This document shows positions 1 through 8,068 of a stretch of 39,216 nucleotides of DNA, in pieces. The translations under genes were made by a program, and so were the position numbers. Source of the stretch: SB11 sp964584305 (lineage in GTDB: Bacteria > Bacteroidota > Bacteroidia > UBA8524); NCBI GenBank assembly GCA_964584305.1, contig CAZOZL010000017.1, positions 1 to 39,216 of the forward strand, written 5' to 3'. Each line of letters opens with the position of its first letter. Positions within the stretch are counted from its first letter, which is position 1. The notes beneath the pieces are model-generated. The model did not search any database. It saw only the letters and a program-made list of their open reading frames with translations, and was not told where the DNA came from.

Positions 1-22
1 GAGGATTTGGTGTACCTTAACA

Positions 23-1681
23 TTAGTGCCCGCCTGAAGCACGGAAAGGCTTGTTTACCAATGTTGCCGTGCCGTGCAAAATAGCTTCGTATTGGTGTAG
101 TGCCTTCATTGCTGCTGCAATAGTATTATCTCCTCTATTCATAGCCATATAGTACCCTTCCCTGCCAAATAGTTGGCGGGCAACAAAAGCCTTTGCTTGT
201 ATCTTGATGGTAGGCATTAAACTGGCTAAGTCATCATTATTATATTTAATTTGGCTTTTGCTAAGGATAGTAGCTAATTGAAGTTTCAATTGACCGTCAA
301 ATTCAAAATTATTCACCAAACTTTTACTGGTTTTGTATTTTTTAGAAAGTTTTTTTCTGTTTAAAGCAGCATACTTATAGGCTATCCTGCTAATGAAGCC
401 ATTGCGGTAAATTGTATTTAATAGTTTAGAATGCAAAATGCTATCTAATGAAACAAAAATATCGGGATATACTCCTCCGCCGCCATATACTTTTCTTCCC
501 GATGGTGTTTTAAACTCCAAGTCTTTATTTTTTTTCACGCTATCAGGATGGTCAAACTCGCCCGTTTCAAAGCGGTTATTTATTTCAGACTCATAAGTAT
601 CATAGCCTTCGTTATACGGTTTTTGTATGCTTCTGCCCGTGGGGGTGTAATAGCGGGCAATGGTTAAACGTATAGCAGAACCATCTACCAAAGAAAAAGA
701 CTCTTGTACCAACCCCTTACCATACGACCGTCTGCCAACAATTATCCCTCTATCCCAGTCTTGCACCGCCCCTGAAACTATCTCGCTTGCTGATGCTGAA
801 CCTTCATCAATAAGTATAATTAGTTTGCCTTGCGTGAAACTACCCTTGCTTTCCGTTTTGTATTCCGTTTTCCCTTTTTTTCTTCCTTCGGTATATACCA
901 TTAGTTTATCACTTCCCAAAAATTCAGAAGCAACACCAGTGGCTGCGTGCAAATATCCGCCGGGGTTTCCTCGTAGGTCAAGCACAAGTTCTTGCATCCC
1001 TTTGTCTTGCAATTCATCAATAGCATTGCTTAGTTCTTCATCCGTATCTCGCGAAAAACTTACCAGCTTTATATACCCCGTACTCGCATTTATCATATAA
1101 GTAGCTTCAACACTATACAAGGGTATTCTATCACGTACTATTGTAAAATTAAGTAACTCATCTTCTCCCAAACGTTTTATGGTTACTTTTACCTCTGTTC
1201 CTTTTTCTCCTTTCAGGCGTTTTGCCACTCCTGCATTGTCAATACCAATACCTGCTACGGTTTCATCTTCCACAGTAATAATTCTATCGCCTGCCAAAAG
1301 CCCTACTTTTTCTGCTGGTCCATCGTGTAGCACAGTAGCCACAAAAATGGTATCGTCCATTAGGTTAAATTCAACCCCAATACCCTCAAAATTACCTTCC
1401 AATTGCTCATTTACGGCTTTTAAATTTTGTGCAGGTATATAGCTTGAGTGTGGGTCTAAATTGTGCAACATTTCAACAATAGCTGCCTCTGTTAGTTCAT
1501 TCCCATCAACAGTATCTACGTATGCTGAATTAATTAAACCAATTACTTGGTCTAACTTTTTATTACTGCTTATACTAAAGCCATTCGTATCATTGCGTAA
1601 AAAATATCCCCCAGCAATACCTACTGCTAATAGTAGCGCATATACTAAAGGTTGCCAACTGCGTTGTTTGTTTGTATTCAA
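23..1681 (-). CDS. S41 family C-terminal processing peptidase (CtpA/Prc type)
   Basis: Periplasmic serine protease of the tail-specific family, which trims or degrades envelope proteins from their C-terminus. The 552-residue product has an N-terminal membrane anchor (about residues 11-28), a PDZ domain (about 95-170) and the S41 catalytic domain (about 195-400). The conserved DLRGNPGG lies at 235-242, GSASASE at 294-300 and YGKG at 320-323. The expected Ser-Lys dyad is S297 and K322, with the 25-residue spacing known from E. coli Prc. The C-terminal ~150 residues are helical and lysine-rich, as in other Bacteroidota members. The start used is TTG; an in-frame ATT lies one codon upstream and no ATG is available before the upstream stop at about 1712. 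It is transcribed divergently from murQ. The family assignment is firm; the substrate is unknown. Confidence 0.95.
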   Translation of the reverse strand: MNTNKQRSWQPLVYALLLAVGIAGGYFLRNDTNGFSISSNKKLDQVIGLINSAYVDTVDGNELTEAAIVEMLHNLDPHSSYIPAQNLKAVNEQLEGNFEGIGVEFNLMDDTIFVATVLHDGPAEKVGLLAGDRIITVEDETVAGIGIDNAGVAKRLKGEKGTEVKVTIKRLGEDELLNFTIVRDRIPLYSVEATYMINASTGYIKLVSFSRDTDEELSNAIDELQDKGMQELVLDLRGNPGGYLHAATGVASEFLGSDKLMVYTEGRKKGKTEYKTESKGSFTQGKLIILIDEGSASASEIVSGAVQDWDRGIIVGRRSYGKGLVQESFSLVDGSAIRLTIARYYTPTGRSIQKPYNEGYDTYESEINNRFETGEFDHPDSVKKNKDLEFKTPSGRKVYGGGGVYPDIFVSLDSILHSKLLNTIYRNGFISRIAYKYAALNRKKLSKKYKTSKSLVNNFEFDGQLKLQLATILSKSQIKYNNDDLASLMPTIKIQAKAFVARQLFGREGYYMAMNRGDNTIAAAMKALHQYEAILHGTATLVNKPFRASGGH

Positions 1682-1817
1682 AATGCTTTCTTCGGTGTAT
1701 ATTAAATCAACCTAAAATTAAGGGTTAAAAAAATCAGTTTCAATATTACGCTTATTACTTGCTAATAGTTGCTTAAAAACTATAAAGGTTGAGCAATTAT
1801 CATTCCCTAAAAAATGG

Positions 1818-1825
1818 CATCTTTG
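1818..1825 (+). promoter_or_regulatory. Possible -7 element for murQ
   Basis: CATCTTTG, one base off the Bacteroidota -7 consensus TAnnTTTG, followed by C, ends 10 bases before the murQ ATG. I see no TTG box at the expected distance upstream, so this is a weak call. Confidence 0.35.
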
Positions 1826-1835
1826 CCTTTCAGAA

Positions 1836-2636
1836 ATGGAATTAAGAAATACCGAAAAACCATCGCCCCATGATAACCTTGAAAAAAAGGGCATTAATGT
1901 GCTTTTGAAAGGTATAAACCAAGAGGATAAAACTATTGCTATTGCTGTTGAGAAGGCTTTGCCACAAATTGAGAAATTAGTAACGGCTATTGTTACTAAT
2001 ATGCAAATGGGCGGGCGTTTGTTTTATATGGGTGCAGGCAGTAGCGGACGCTTAGGTATTTTAGATGCCAGTGAATGCCCCCCTACTTTTGGTGTTGAAC
2101 ATGGCTTGGTAATAGGTATTATAGCAGGTGGCGATGGCGCAATACGCAAAGCCGTTGAGCGTGCCGAAGACGATGAGGCACAAGGATGGAAAGACTTGCA
2201 GGCACATCAGATAAATGCCCAAGATGTGGTTATAGGCATTACCGCAAGTGGTACTACATCTTATGTTTTAGGAGCAATGGCACAATGCAATAGCCATGCT
2301 ATTATTACTGCTGGTATAACCTGCAACCCCAATAGCCCTTTAAGCAAAATAGTAAAATACCCTATTGAAATAAATACGGGAGCCGAGTTTGTTACTGGTA
2401 GTACAAGAATGAAAGCAGGTACAGCCCAAAAAATGGTGTTAAACATGATTACCACCGCCACCATGATAAAACTGGGACGGGTAAAGGGTAATAGAATGGT
2501 GGATATGCACCTGAGCAACGATAAATTGGTTGAGCGAGGTACACTAATGATTATGGAAAGTAAAAAGCTGGATTATGAAACAGCTAAAAAGCTATTGCTT
2601 GAAAAAGGGAGCGTGCGAAAGGCTTTAGAAGATTAA
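1836..2636 (+). CDS. murQ: N-acetylmuramic acid 6-phosphate etherase MurQ
   Basis: Cytoplasmic SIS-domain lyase that removes D-lactate from MurNAc-6-phosphate to give GlcNAc-6-phosphate during peptidoglycan recycling. The 266-residue protein carries the family signatures: GAGSSGRLG at 66-74, SECPPTFG at 79-86, AVERAED at 106-112, and GxSTRMKAGTAQK near 205. The two catalytic glutamates known from E. coli (E83, E114) correspond to E80 and E111 with the same 31-residue spacing. It is somewhat shorter than the E. coli enzyme (about 300 residues), mostly at the C-terminus. No anhydro-MurNAc kinase or muropeptide transporter lies next to it. Its TAA stop interlocks with the TAA of the convergent gene that follows (shared TTAA, 4-base overlap). 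Confidence 0.96.
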   Translation: MELRNTEKPSPHDNLEKKGINVLLKGINQEDKTIAIAVEKALPQIEKLVTAIVTNMQMGGRLFYMGAGSSGRLGILDASECPPTFGVEHGLVIGIIAGGDGAIRKAVERAEDDEAQGWKDLQAHQINAQDVVIGITASGTTSYVLGAMAQCNSHAIITAGITCNPNSPLSKIVKYPIEINTGAEFVTGSTRMKAGTAQKMVLNMITTATMIKLGRVKGNRMVDMHLSNDKLVERGTLMIMESKKLDYETAKKLLLEKGSVRKALED

Positions 2637-3547
2637 TCCTCTTCTTTTTCTTCTTGATTTTCAGGCTCAGTGGTTGGTGGTGGAGCATTTTCGGCTTCTT
2701 TTCTTTTTCCCTCATCTTCGGGAGATAAAAAATGTAGCAGTCCTGATTTCACTTCCTCATCATTAAAATAGAGCTTATAAATGTAGGTTTTGCTCATTAT
2801 ATTTTCTCTATGCAAAGTATTTTTTGGTTTGTCTAAATTGGAGAAAATAGCCACCACTTGCCTACTTAAATCATATACCATTAGTGTTTTTTTTCCCTTA
2901 CGGTTTGCCATACTGGGAGGAAATATGACGCTAAAACTATAAAGTATTTTTCTATTTTCAGGGATAAAACCTACTTGTTCATTCCACTCATCTAAAAGGC
3001 GGGGCGGTACTTTGTTTTTTGCCCCATAAATAACCTCTTCGAGCTTTAGCGATAGCTGGGTTTTTACTTTGGGGTTGCCACCGCTTAATTTATAGTTTAC
3101 ATAAGGAATAACAAATATTTTAAGATGTACTAAATCTTGACTACTGGTTTCAATAATTATATTTTTTTTGCCTGCACCTATTGTATCTATGTTTATGTGT
3201 AAAGGCTTGGCTTTTGCATTTATATCATCATTATCTATACTATAAAAATACCCTCCAGTATCTATTAACAATGCACTTCCATCTGCTTCAAACAAAGTAA
3301 AAAAGCGCATTTCACTATGTTCATATTCAGAAGCAATTGCTTCATCCTCTGTTAATTTTTTGCCTGCCTTATTTATTAATGGGGTACTATCGGCATATAA
3401 ATTAGTATTAAAAAGCAGCACCTGCTTGCTGGTAAAAGCGGTAGCAACATCATAAATTATGGTTCTTTGTGCATTTATTGCAACACAGTGTATTAGGCTA
3501 ATTACTATTAGCGGTATATAATAAATATATTTATGCTTTACCCTCAA
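2633..3547 (-). CDS. Secreted protein of unknown function with acidic C-terminal tail
   Basis: I do not recognise a named family. The 304-residue product has a signal peptide (hydrophobic core about 10-25, cleavage probably after AINA). The body is predicted beta-rich. A C-terminal segment, about 220-275, reads like a degenerate T9SS sorting or beta-sandwich domain (VYDLSRQVV, then SKTYIYKLYF). The last 30 residues are mostly Glu, Pro and Lys. The C-terminal segment resembles that of the upstream gene, so the two may be distant paralogues. It starts with TTG 13 bases after the upstream stop, indicating one operon. If this is a T9SS signal, the acidic tail behind it would be abnormal, because such signals normally end the protein. 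Confidence 0.75.
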   Translation of the reverse strand: MRVKHKYIYYIPLIVISLIHCVAINAQRTIIYDVATAFTSKQVLLFNTNLYADSTPLINKAGKKLTEDEAIASEYEHSEMRFFTLFEADGSALLIDTGGYFYSIDNDDINAKAKPLHINIDTIGAGKKNIIIETSSQDLVHLKIFVIPYVNYKLSGGNPKVKTQLSLKLEEVIYGAKNKVPPRLLDEWNEQVGFIPENRKILYSFSVIFPPSMANRKGKKTLMVYDLSRQVVAIFSNLDKPKNTLHRENIMSKTYIYKLYFNDEEVKSGLLHFLSPEDEGKRKEAENAPPPTTEPENQEEKEED

Positions 3548-3560
3548 CTATGCCTGTTTA

Positions 3561-4346
3561 CTATTTTTTAAGAATTATTGTTCCTTTTTTTATGGGTGTA
3601 CCGTCGTACACTTCTATTTTATACGTGTATTTCCCTTTTCGTAAATCGTTTATGTACAAAACATTTTCAGCAGCCTTCATGTTTATAAACTCTTTTACCA
3701 ACTTTCCTCGTTTATCGTATAACCTGAAATTAACAGATACTAATTTTTTAAGATGCTCACGAGGCAGCCTTATTAACAGTGCCTTTTTATCATCTACTAA
3801 GCTAATTTTAGTTGCCACCTTTTCTATAAATGATGGGGGTTGTGTTCCCGTAGCATCAGCATAGGTAGTTTCTATATTTATTTGTGAAATAGCGGTATTA
3901 CAATTGCCCTCTTTAAGCTCGTAAACGGTATTTTTTACAAATATTTCTACTCTATTTTTATCTTTACTATTTAGTTTCGCATATACTACTGCGCCTTTTT
4001 CCCAGCATTTAGCATCACTTAAATATGTTTTTAAAAATATCTCTCTAATCCCATTTTTTGCTTTAAAGTATAAGGCATTACTACGGTCTGTTTCGATAGT
4101 AAAACCCTCGCCAGTGTACAGTATTGCCCGCTCGCCATAGTTGTTTATAATAGGTTTAATTTTTGCCACATCCACTTGCTCATCAAATTTTAGTATTGCA
4201 GCAAAACTGCTATCGGGTTTATAAAACAAATAGTTACAGCCTTTTGCATTAGGCATTGGGGCTAAATAGTAGTGTGCCATTTGGGCTGAAAGCGTGTTAA
4301 GGCATCCCACCATGGCTATTATAAATAGGTTTTTTATCAACTTCAT
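3561..4346 (-). CDS. Secreted protein with T9SS-like C-terminal domain
   Basis: A 261-residue protein with a classic signal peptide (MKLIKN, hydrophobic stretch, cleavage after LSAQ). The middle part is not recognisable. The final 60 residues follow the layout of the type A sorting domain: RLYDKRGKLVKEF, then INDLRKGKYTYKIEV, then a lysine-terminated strand. This suggests export through the type IX system to the cell surface, or at least the same beta-sandwich fold. It is the first gene of a two-gene operon with the acidic-tailed protein at 2633-3547. A TACCTTTG box (4352-4359, minus strand) sits only a few bases upstream of the ATG and would leave almost no leader. Function unknown. Confidence 0.8.
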   Translation of the reverse strand: MKLIKNLFIIAMVGCLNTLSAQMAHYYLAPMPNAKGCNYLFYKPDSSFAAILKFDEQVDVAKIKPIINNYGERAILYTGEGFTIETDRSNALYFKAKNGIREIFLKTYLSDAKCWEKGAVVYAKLNSKDKNRVEIFVKNTVYELKEGNCNTAISQINIETTYADATGTQPPSFIEKVATKISLVDDKKALLIRLPREHLKKLVSVNFRLYDKRGKLVKEFINMKAAENVLYINDLRKGKYTYKIEVYDGTPIKKGTIILKK

Positions 4347-4373
4347 TTATTCAAAGGTATTATTACAAAAACA

Positions 4374-4410
4374 AAAAAGCTGCCAGTGTTTTATGCACAA
4401 GCAGCTTTTT
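4374..4410. terminator. Hairpin with 10-bp stem, orphan terminator
   Basis: AAAAAGCTGC at 4374-4383 pairs perfectly with GCAGCTTTTT at 4401-4410. The A and T runs make it terminator-like on either strand. It lies upstream of the gene starting at 4346 and more than 550 bases from the next gene end, so the transcript it would end is not an annotated gene. Confidence 0.6.
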
Positions 4411-4969
4411 AATGTGCATTATGTAGTAAATAAGCTATGAAATCTCAGAGTTATCTAATAAGGTTATACTGGTAGGCAGGTGTTTAAGGTATTTAAAAAC
4501 CTTGTTTTTGTAGAACAAAACGCTCCATAAACAAATTTAAGAATTTTGGCGGACATCCTATCACTAAACCCGTAGTGCAGTATAATATGATTTTGAATAT
4601 TGGCGTTTTTATTAGCTGTTGGCTTTTGGTATTTAGTACAATCCCCGTCATTGTGAGGCTTTGCGTAGCAATCTGTTTGTTCACTATTTCCTTGAGTATT
4701 AAAATCTTTCGAGGTCTTATTATCGAATAAAATGCGTGGCACGTAAATCTTTGACAAACTTTTAAAGTTTGCTCAAAGAAGGTGTACTCATTCATATATG
4801 TAACCATCTTAACAATGGCTAAGGGAGTACACCAATTAAAGGATTTGAAATAGGAAATTGTGATAAGGATATAGAAAACCTCTCACTACCTCATGGGTAT
4901 TGCGCTCCTCTCCATTATCCCTTTTTTATGGATAAGAGGGGCTGCTTTACAAAAAATAGTTCTAAAATT
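4411..4969. repeat. Gene-free stretch with repeat-like elements
   Basis: About 560 bases without a credible gene. Two overlapping open frames on the minus strand (4464-4757, 4493-4807) have no family features and run through what look like non-coding repeats. Seen in it: a GTCATTGTGAGGC..GTAGCAATCT element at 4647-4673, of the kind that recurs between genes in many Bacteroidota genomes (recalled, not checked); a 30-base hairpin at 4749-4778 (CTTTGACAAACTTT against AAAGTTTGCTCAAAG, one bulge); and a weaker stem at 4907-4939 (CCTC..TTATCC against GGATAAGAGG) that may end the acetyltransferase transcript. Probably a decayed array of dispersed repeats; a small RNA cannot be excluded. Confidence 0.5.
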
Positions 4970-5413
4970 CTAAATATCAACTTCGTACAAGTGGTAGTAG
5001 CTGTGCTGCATACCCAAGTTTTTATAGGTTGCTTGGGCAATGGTATTCTCTTTTTCAACATATAGCCGTATTATTTTTACGCCTTCTATTTTTGCCCTCT
5101 CTTTCACCCTTTCATACAGGGCTTTATACAATCCTTTTCGGCGATGCGGGGCAGACACATATACGCTTTGTATCCACCAAATATTACAGTTGCGCCAATC
5201 GCTCCATTCATAAGTTACCATTAGGCTGGCAGCTACTTCCCTATCAATTTCTGCTACCAGATAAAATCCTTTTTCAGGGGTATCAAAAACTGCCTTTACA
5301 GCCTTAGTTACTACAAGCATATCCAATTCTTTGCCTTCGGTTTCTTGTGCCATTAAATTGTTATTAGTGGCTAATATGTTTATATCGCTTGGTGTTGCTA
5401 AACGTAGTTTCAT
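4970..5413 (-). CDS. GNAT family N-acetyltransferase
   Basis: A 147-residue cytoplasmic acetyl-CoA-dependent transferase. The acetyl-CoA binding motif A is visible as VSAPHRRKGLYKALYERV at about 98-115, with R-x-x-G-x-Y in place of the usual R-x-x-G-x-G/A. The C-terminal part (RLYVEKENTIAQATYKNLGM) matches GNAT motif B, where a side chain contacts the cofactor, and the protein ends shortly after the final strand, as single-domain GNATs do. The substrate cannot be read from sequence. The ATG start is 23 bases below a strong terminator belonging to the gene upstream, so it is probably transcribed separately, although no clear promoter box is visible. Confidence 0.88.
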   Translation of the reverse strand: MKLRLATPSDINILATNNNLMAQETEGKELDMLVVTKAVKAVFDTPEKGFYLVAEIDREVAASLMVTYEWSDWRNCNIWWIQSVYVSAPHRRKGLYKALYERVKERAKIEGVKIIRLYVEKENTIAQATYKNLGMQHSYYHLYEVDI

Positions 5414-5435
5414 TTTTTTATCTGTTTTAAAATAA

Positions 5436-5462
5436 AAAAGGGGCTAAAATTTAGCCCCTTTT
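5436..5462 (-). terminator. Rho-independent terminator of the tryptophan dioxygenase gene
   Basis: AAAAGGGGCTAA and TTAGCCCCTTTT form a 12-bp perfect stem around a three-base loop. It lies 29 bases beyond the stop at 5491 on the minus strand and is flanked by A/T runs. Confidence 0.85.
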
Positions 5463-5490
5463 GGTTTCTATTTTTTTGTTTTAATTATGG

Positions 5491-6441
5491 CTAATACTCA
5501 ACTTTTAATGTACCCCAATCTTGTCTTTCCTCATCACTCCACAAGGTAGGAAAGAAAATACGTAATTGTATTTTTGGGGCTAAATATTTTTGCCAGTTAG
5601 TACCACCCGTTGCGGCTATTTCGCCTTCGGGTTTTTGTAAATAGCGGGCGGCAGAACGCATATGTATCATAGGCCATTTTACATTTATATTCAAGTCTAA
5701 GTGGCGCATCTCTTTTTTCAGTTCCTCATCTTTTTCAGGCAATTGTTTGTATTTTTCTAACAAATTTTTGTGGCGATAATCCATTGCCAAGTCTTTTAAC
5801 GTAGAGGTATATTTTTGTTCAAACTGTGTGAGAGTGAGCGTTTTTTTGCCCGTAGCTAATTCTGTTGCTCCCGATTTCCAATATACATACTCAAACATGG
5901 TGGCAATATCTTCATCGCCTGTAAAGCGTTCACGGTAGCCTTTGCCTACCAAGTTATAAAAATTGGTGCAACAAATTTCTATCATGCGGTATTGTGCTGA
6001 TTGGAAACCGCTTGCAGGCAATAACGACATACGAAATTTTAAGAACTGCTCAGGCTCCATTCCGTCAATCATTATTCTAAAAGATTCTATTAGCACATCA
6101 AAATACGCATTTATACGTTTTAGCCTTGTTAAGAAAAAGTGTTTATCCAAGTTTCTTTTATCGCTTATTTGCCCAATTTCATGTAGCGTTAGCTTAAAAT
6201 ATAGTTCTGTTATTTGGTGGTACATTATAAATACCATCTCATCAGGAAAACTAGTTTTTGGGCTTTGTAATGCTAAAAGTGCATCAGTATGTATATAATC
6301 CCAATAGGTAGTATAATCGGCATGAAGCAAGCCCTCCATATACGATTCCATATTCTGCCCCATAGCATCATATTTTTGCTCTAACTTGGTTAGTAACTCG
6401 TGTATGCGGGGGGTTATCTCTATTGTATCCTCTTCTTTCAT
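5491..6441 (-). CDS. kynA: Tryptophan 2,3-dioxygenase
   Basis: Haem enzyme that opens the indole ring of L-tryptophan to N-formylkynurenine, the first step of the kynurenine pathway. The 316 residues contain the family signatures: DEMVFIMYHQITELYFKL at 67-84, with F71 and H75 matching the active-site Phe and distal His of the Xanthomonas enzyme, and FLKFRMSLLPASGFQSAQYR near 133-152, where R137 should bind the substrate carboxylate. The probable haem ligand is H260 in MIHMRSAARYL, and ATGGTNW near 277-283 matches the TGGS-type loop. No kynurenine formamidase or kynureninase is adjacent, so the rest of the pathway must lie elsewhere. It follows rmlC after 18 bases, a gap filled by a perfect 12-base palindrome. 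Confidence 0.95.
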   Translation of the reverse strand: MKEEDTIEITPRIHELLTKLEQKYDAMGQNMESYMEGLLHADYTTYWDYIHTDALLALQSPKTSFPDEMVFIMYHQITELYFKLTLHEIGQISDKRNLDKHFFLTRLKRINAYFDVLIESFRIMIDGMEPEQFLKFRMSLLPASGFQSAQYRMIEICCTNFYNLVGKGYRERFTGDEDIATMFEYVYWKSGATELATGKKTLTLTQFEQKYTSTLKDLAMDYRHKNLLEKYKQLPEKDEELKKEMRHLDLNINVKWPMIHMRSAARYLQKPEGEIAATGGTNWQKYLAPKIQLRIFFPTLWSDEERQDWGTLKVEY

Positions 6442-6447
6442 AGTTTC

Positions 6448-6459
6448 GCAATATATTGC
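6448..6459. promoter_or_regulatory. 12-base perfect palindrome before kynA
   Basis: GCAATATATTGC, its own reverse complement, fills most of the space between the rmlC stop (6460) and the kynA ATG (6441). It may be an operator or chance in AT-rich sequence. TATATTG inside it is one base short of a -7 box. Confidence 0.3.
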
Positions 6460-7002
6460 TTAAAATGGTGATTTGAAATCTATAAAGTTTGGTAATACTT
6501 TATCTTTATCAGAAACTATGGGATTTTCGACATTCCAATCTATTGCCAATGCGGCATCATTCCACAAAACCCCACCTTCTGATGCTTTATCATATAAATG
6601 GGTACATTTATAGGCAAAAACGGTATTGTCTTTTAAAGTAGAAAAACCATGTGCAAACCCTGCTGGAATCCAAAACATGGTAAAATTCTCTTCACTCAAT
6701 TCTATACCGTAGTGTTTGCCATATGTGGGTGAGTTTTTTCGTATATCAACAATTACATCATACACAGCCCCCCTTATTACCCTCACCAACTTCCCCTGCT
6801 CAAAAGGCGGTGCCTGAAAGTGTAGCCCTCGTACCGCTCCTTTTTGAGACAGTGATTGATTGTCTTGCACAAAGGTTACATCTATCCCTGCTTTCGCATA
6901 GGTTTCGTTGTTATAACTTTCATAAAAATACCCTCTTTCGTCATAAAAAACGCGGGGCTGGATAATTAATGGCCCGTCAATTAAAATTTTCTTTACTTCC
7001 AA
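6460..7002 (-). CDS. rmlC: dTDP-4-dehydrorhamnose 3,5-epimerase (RmlC) or close relative
   Basis: Cupin-fold epimerase that inverts C3 and C5 of dTDP-4-keto-6-deoxyglucose in dTDP-L-rhamnose synthesis. Visible signatures are VFYDERGYFYESYN, the catalytic-His segment GAVRGLHFQAPPFEQGKLVRV, DVIVDIRKNSPTYG and FWIPAGFAHGF. The frame is open up to a TTG at 7050, which would give 196 residues. I prefer the TTG at 7000-7002 (LEVKKILIDG, 180 residues) because it fits the family length and N-terminus. The upstream part also holds a TTAATTTG box close to the -7 consensus, which would place the mRNA start below 7050. No rmlA, rmlB or rmlD is nearby, so the gene is isolated from its pathway. Related epimerases act on other dTDP sugars; that cannot be separated here. 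Confidence 0.88.
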   Translation of the reverse strand: MEVKKILIDGPLIIQPRVFYDERGYFYESYNNETYAKAGIDVTFVQDNQSLSQKGAVRGLHFQAPPFEQGKLVRVIRGAVYDVIVDIRKNSPTYGKHYGIELSEENFTMFWIPAGFAHGFSTLKDNTVFAYKCTHLYDKASEGGVLWNDAALAIDWNVENPIVSDKDKVLPNFIDFKSPF

Positions 7003-7037
7003 ATCGTTAACTTTTAAAGAATGGCAAATTAAATATC

Positions 7038-7045
7038 TATTTTTG
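7038..7045 (+). promoter_or_regulatory. -7 promoter element of the coiled-coil membrane protein gene
   Basis: TATTTTTG matches TAnnTTTG exactly, 21 bases before the ATG at 7067. No clear TTG box is seen at -33. Confidence 0.5.
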
Positions 7046-7066
7046 CACAAAACGAATTAAATATTA

Positions 7067-7981
7067 ATGGAAAACTCAAAAGGTAGGGCTATCTACATTA
7101 TTATTATCATTTTGCTATTAATTGGCAATGGTGTTTGGGGGTATTTATACTTTAACAAGGATAAAGAGATTGTAAAAGTTAAAAAGGAGTTGGTGAATAC
7201 TGACAATGTGAGGCAGCAGCTTGAAGACTTATTGAACGATACCGAAGATGAGTTGGACTTGTATAAAGGAAAAAGCGATCAGTTAGACTCTGTAATACAA
7301 GAAAAAAATGCCGAAATACAGGCAAAAGCAGATAAAATAAAAGCATTGCTACGCAACAAACAAATTTCTGCATCAGAACTATTAAAAGTAAGAGACGAGT
7401 TGGATGTACTGCGCTACTACACCCAAAAATACTCTCGGCAGGTGGACTCTGTTGCAAGAGAGAACGAAATATTAGTAGTGAATCTTCAAAAAACTAAAAA
7501 AACGCTTAACAAGGCGAAAGAAAAAATTGAAGACCTTACTATGGAGGGCATCAAAAAGGATAATAAACTAAATATAGCCTCACGCTTGCGTGCTGATAAC
7601 CTTATAGTAGTGGGCATACAAAATAGGAGTAGCGGCAGACAAAGAGAAACTACCCGTGCCAAGCGGGTGGATCAAATAAAAGTACAGTTTGTTGTTGAGG
7701 ATAACCCAACAGCAAAAACTGGAGATAAAAACATTTATATGCGTTTGTTATCTCCTGAAGGGGTTACTATATCTACTGAAACATCAGGCGGCGGGAAGTT
7801 TGAGTATATGGGCGGCGAAGCTCTTTATACCCAACGCCAAAAAATAAAATTTAAGAATGAGCAACCTACGGTTACCTTTTATTATGCCAGAGGAACTACC
7901 GAATGGGAAAAAGGAGTGTACAAAATTTTACTATATAGTGATGGTTTTTTAATTGGCTCAAAAAAGTTTGAGTTGAGGTAG
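7067..7981 (+). CDS. Membrane-anchored coiled-coil protein of unknown function
   Basis: I recognise no named family. The 304-residue product has one N-terminal membrane helix (about 8-28), a long charged heptad-rich coiled coil (about 34-165) and a beta-rich C-terminal domain (about 170-304) with segments such as DQIKVQFVVEDNP, NIYMRLLSPEGV and GVYKILLYSDGFLIGSKKFELR. The N-terminus has few positive charges, so topology is uncertain, but a periplasmic coiled coil ending in an immunoglobulin-like sandwich is the simplest reading. It is a single-gene unit with its own -7 box and a very strong terminator. A structural or scaffolding envelope role is inference only. Confidence 0.8.
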   Translation: MENSKGRAIYIIIIILLLIGNGVWGYLYFNKDKEIVKVKKELVNTDNVRQQLEDLLNDTEDELDLYKGKSDQLDSVIQEKNAEIQAKADKIKALLRNKQISASELLKVRDELDVLRYYTQKYSRQVDSVARENEILVVNLQKTKKTLNKAKEKIEDLTMEGIKKDNKLNIASRLRADNLIVVGIQNRSSGRQRETTRAKRVDQIKVQFVVEDNPTAKTGDKNIYMRLLSPEGVTISTETSGGGKFEYMGGEALYTQRQKIKFKNEQPTVTFYYARGTTEWEKGVYKILLYSDGFLIGSKKFELR

Positions 7982-7999
7982 TAATCTACTTCTTATACT

Positions 8000-8044
8000 A
8001 AAACAAGAAAGCCAGATACATTGTGTATCTGGCTTTCTTGTTTT
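8000..8044. terminator. Bidirectional terminator, 21-bp perfect stem
   Basis: The arms 8000-8020 and 8024-8044 are perfect reverse complements around a 3-base loop, with an A-rich start and a T-rich end. It separates two convergent genes (stops at 7981 and 8069) and can end both transcripts. Confidence 0.92.
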
Positions 8045-8068
8045 AAGTTTATAGTAAACTACAAAAAA

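Noticed and set aside
660..1100. 146-codon plus-strand frame opposite the S41 peptidase
   Set aside because: It is antisense to the conserved catalytic domain and its serine/proline-rich composition is typical of a complementary frame.
4464..4807. Two overlapping minus-strand reading frames of 97 and 104 codons
   Set aside because: Neither shows a domain, signal peptide or membrane segment. Both run through repeat-like hairpins, overlap each other in different frames and lack an upstream promoter box.
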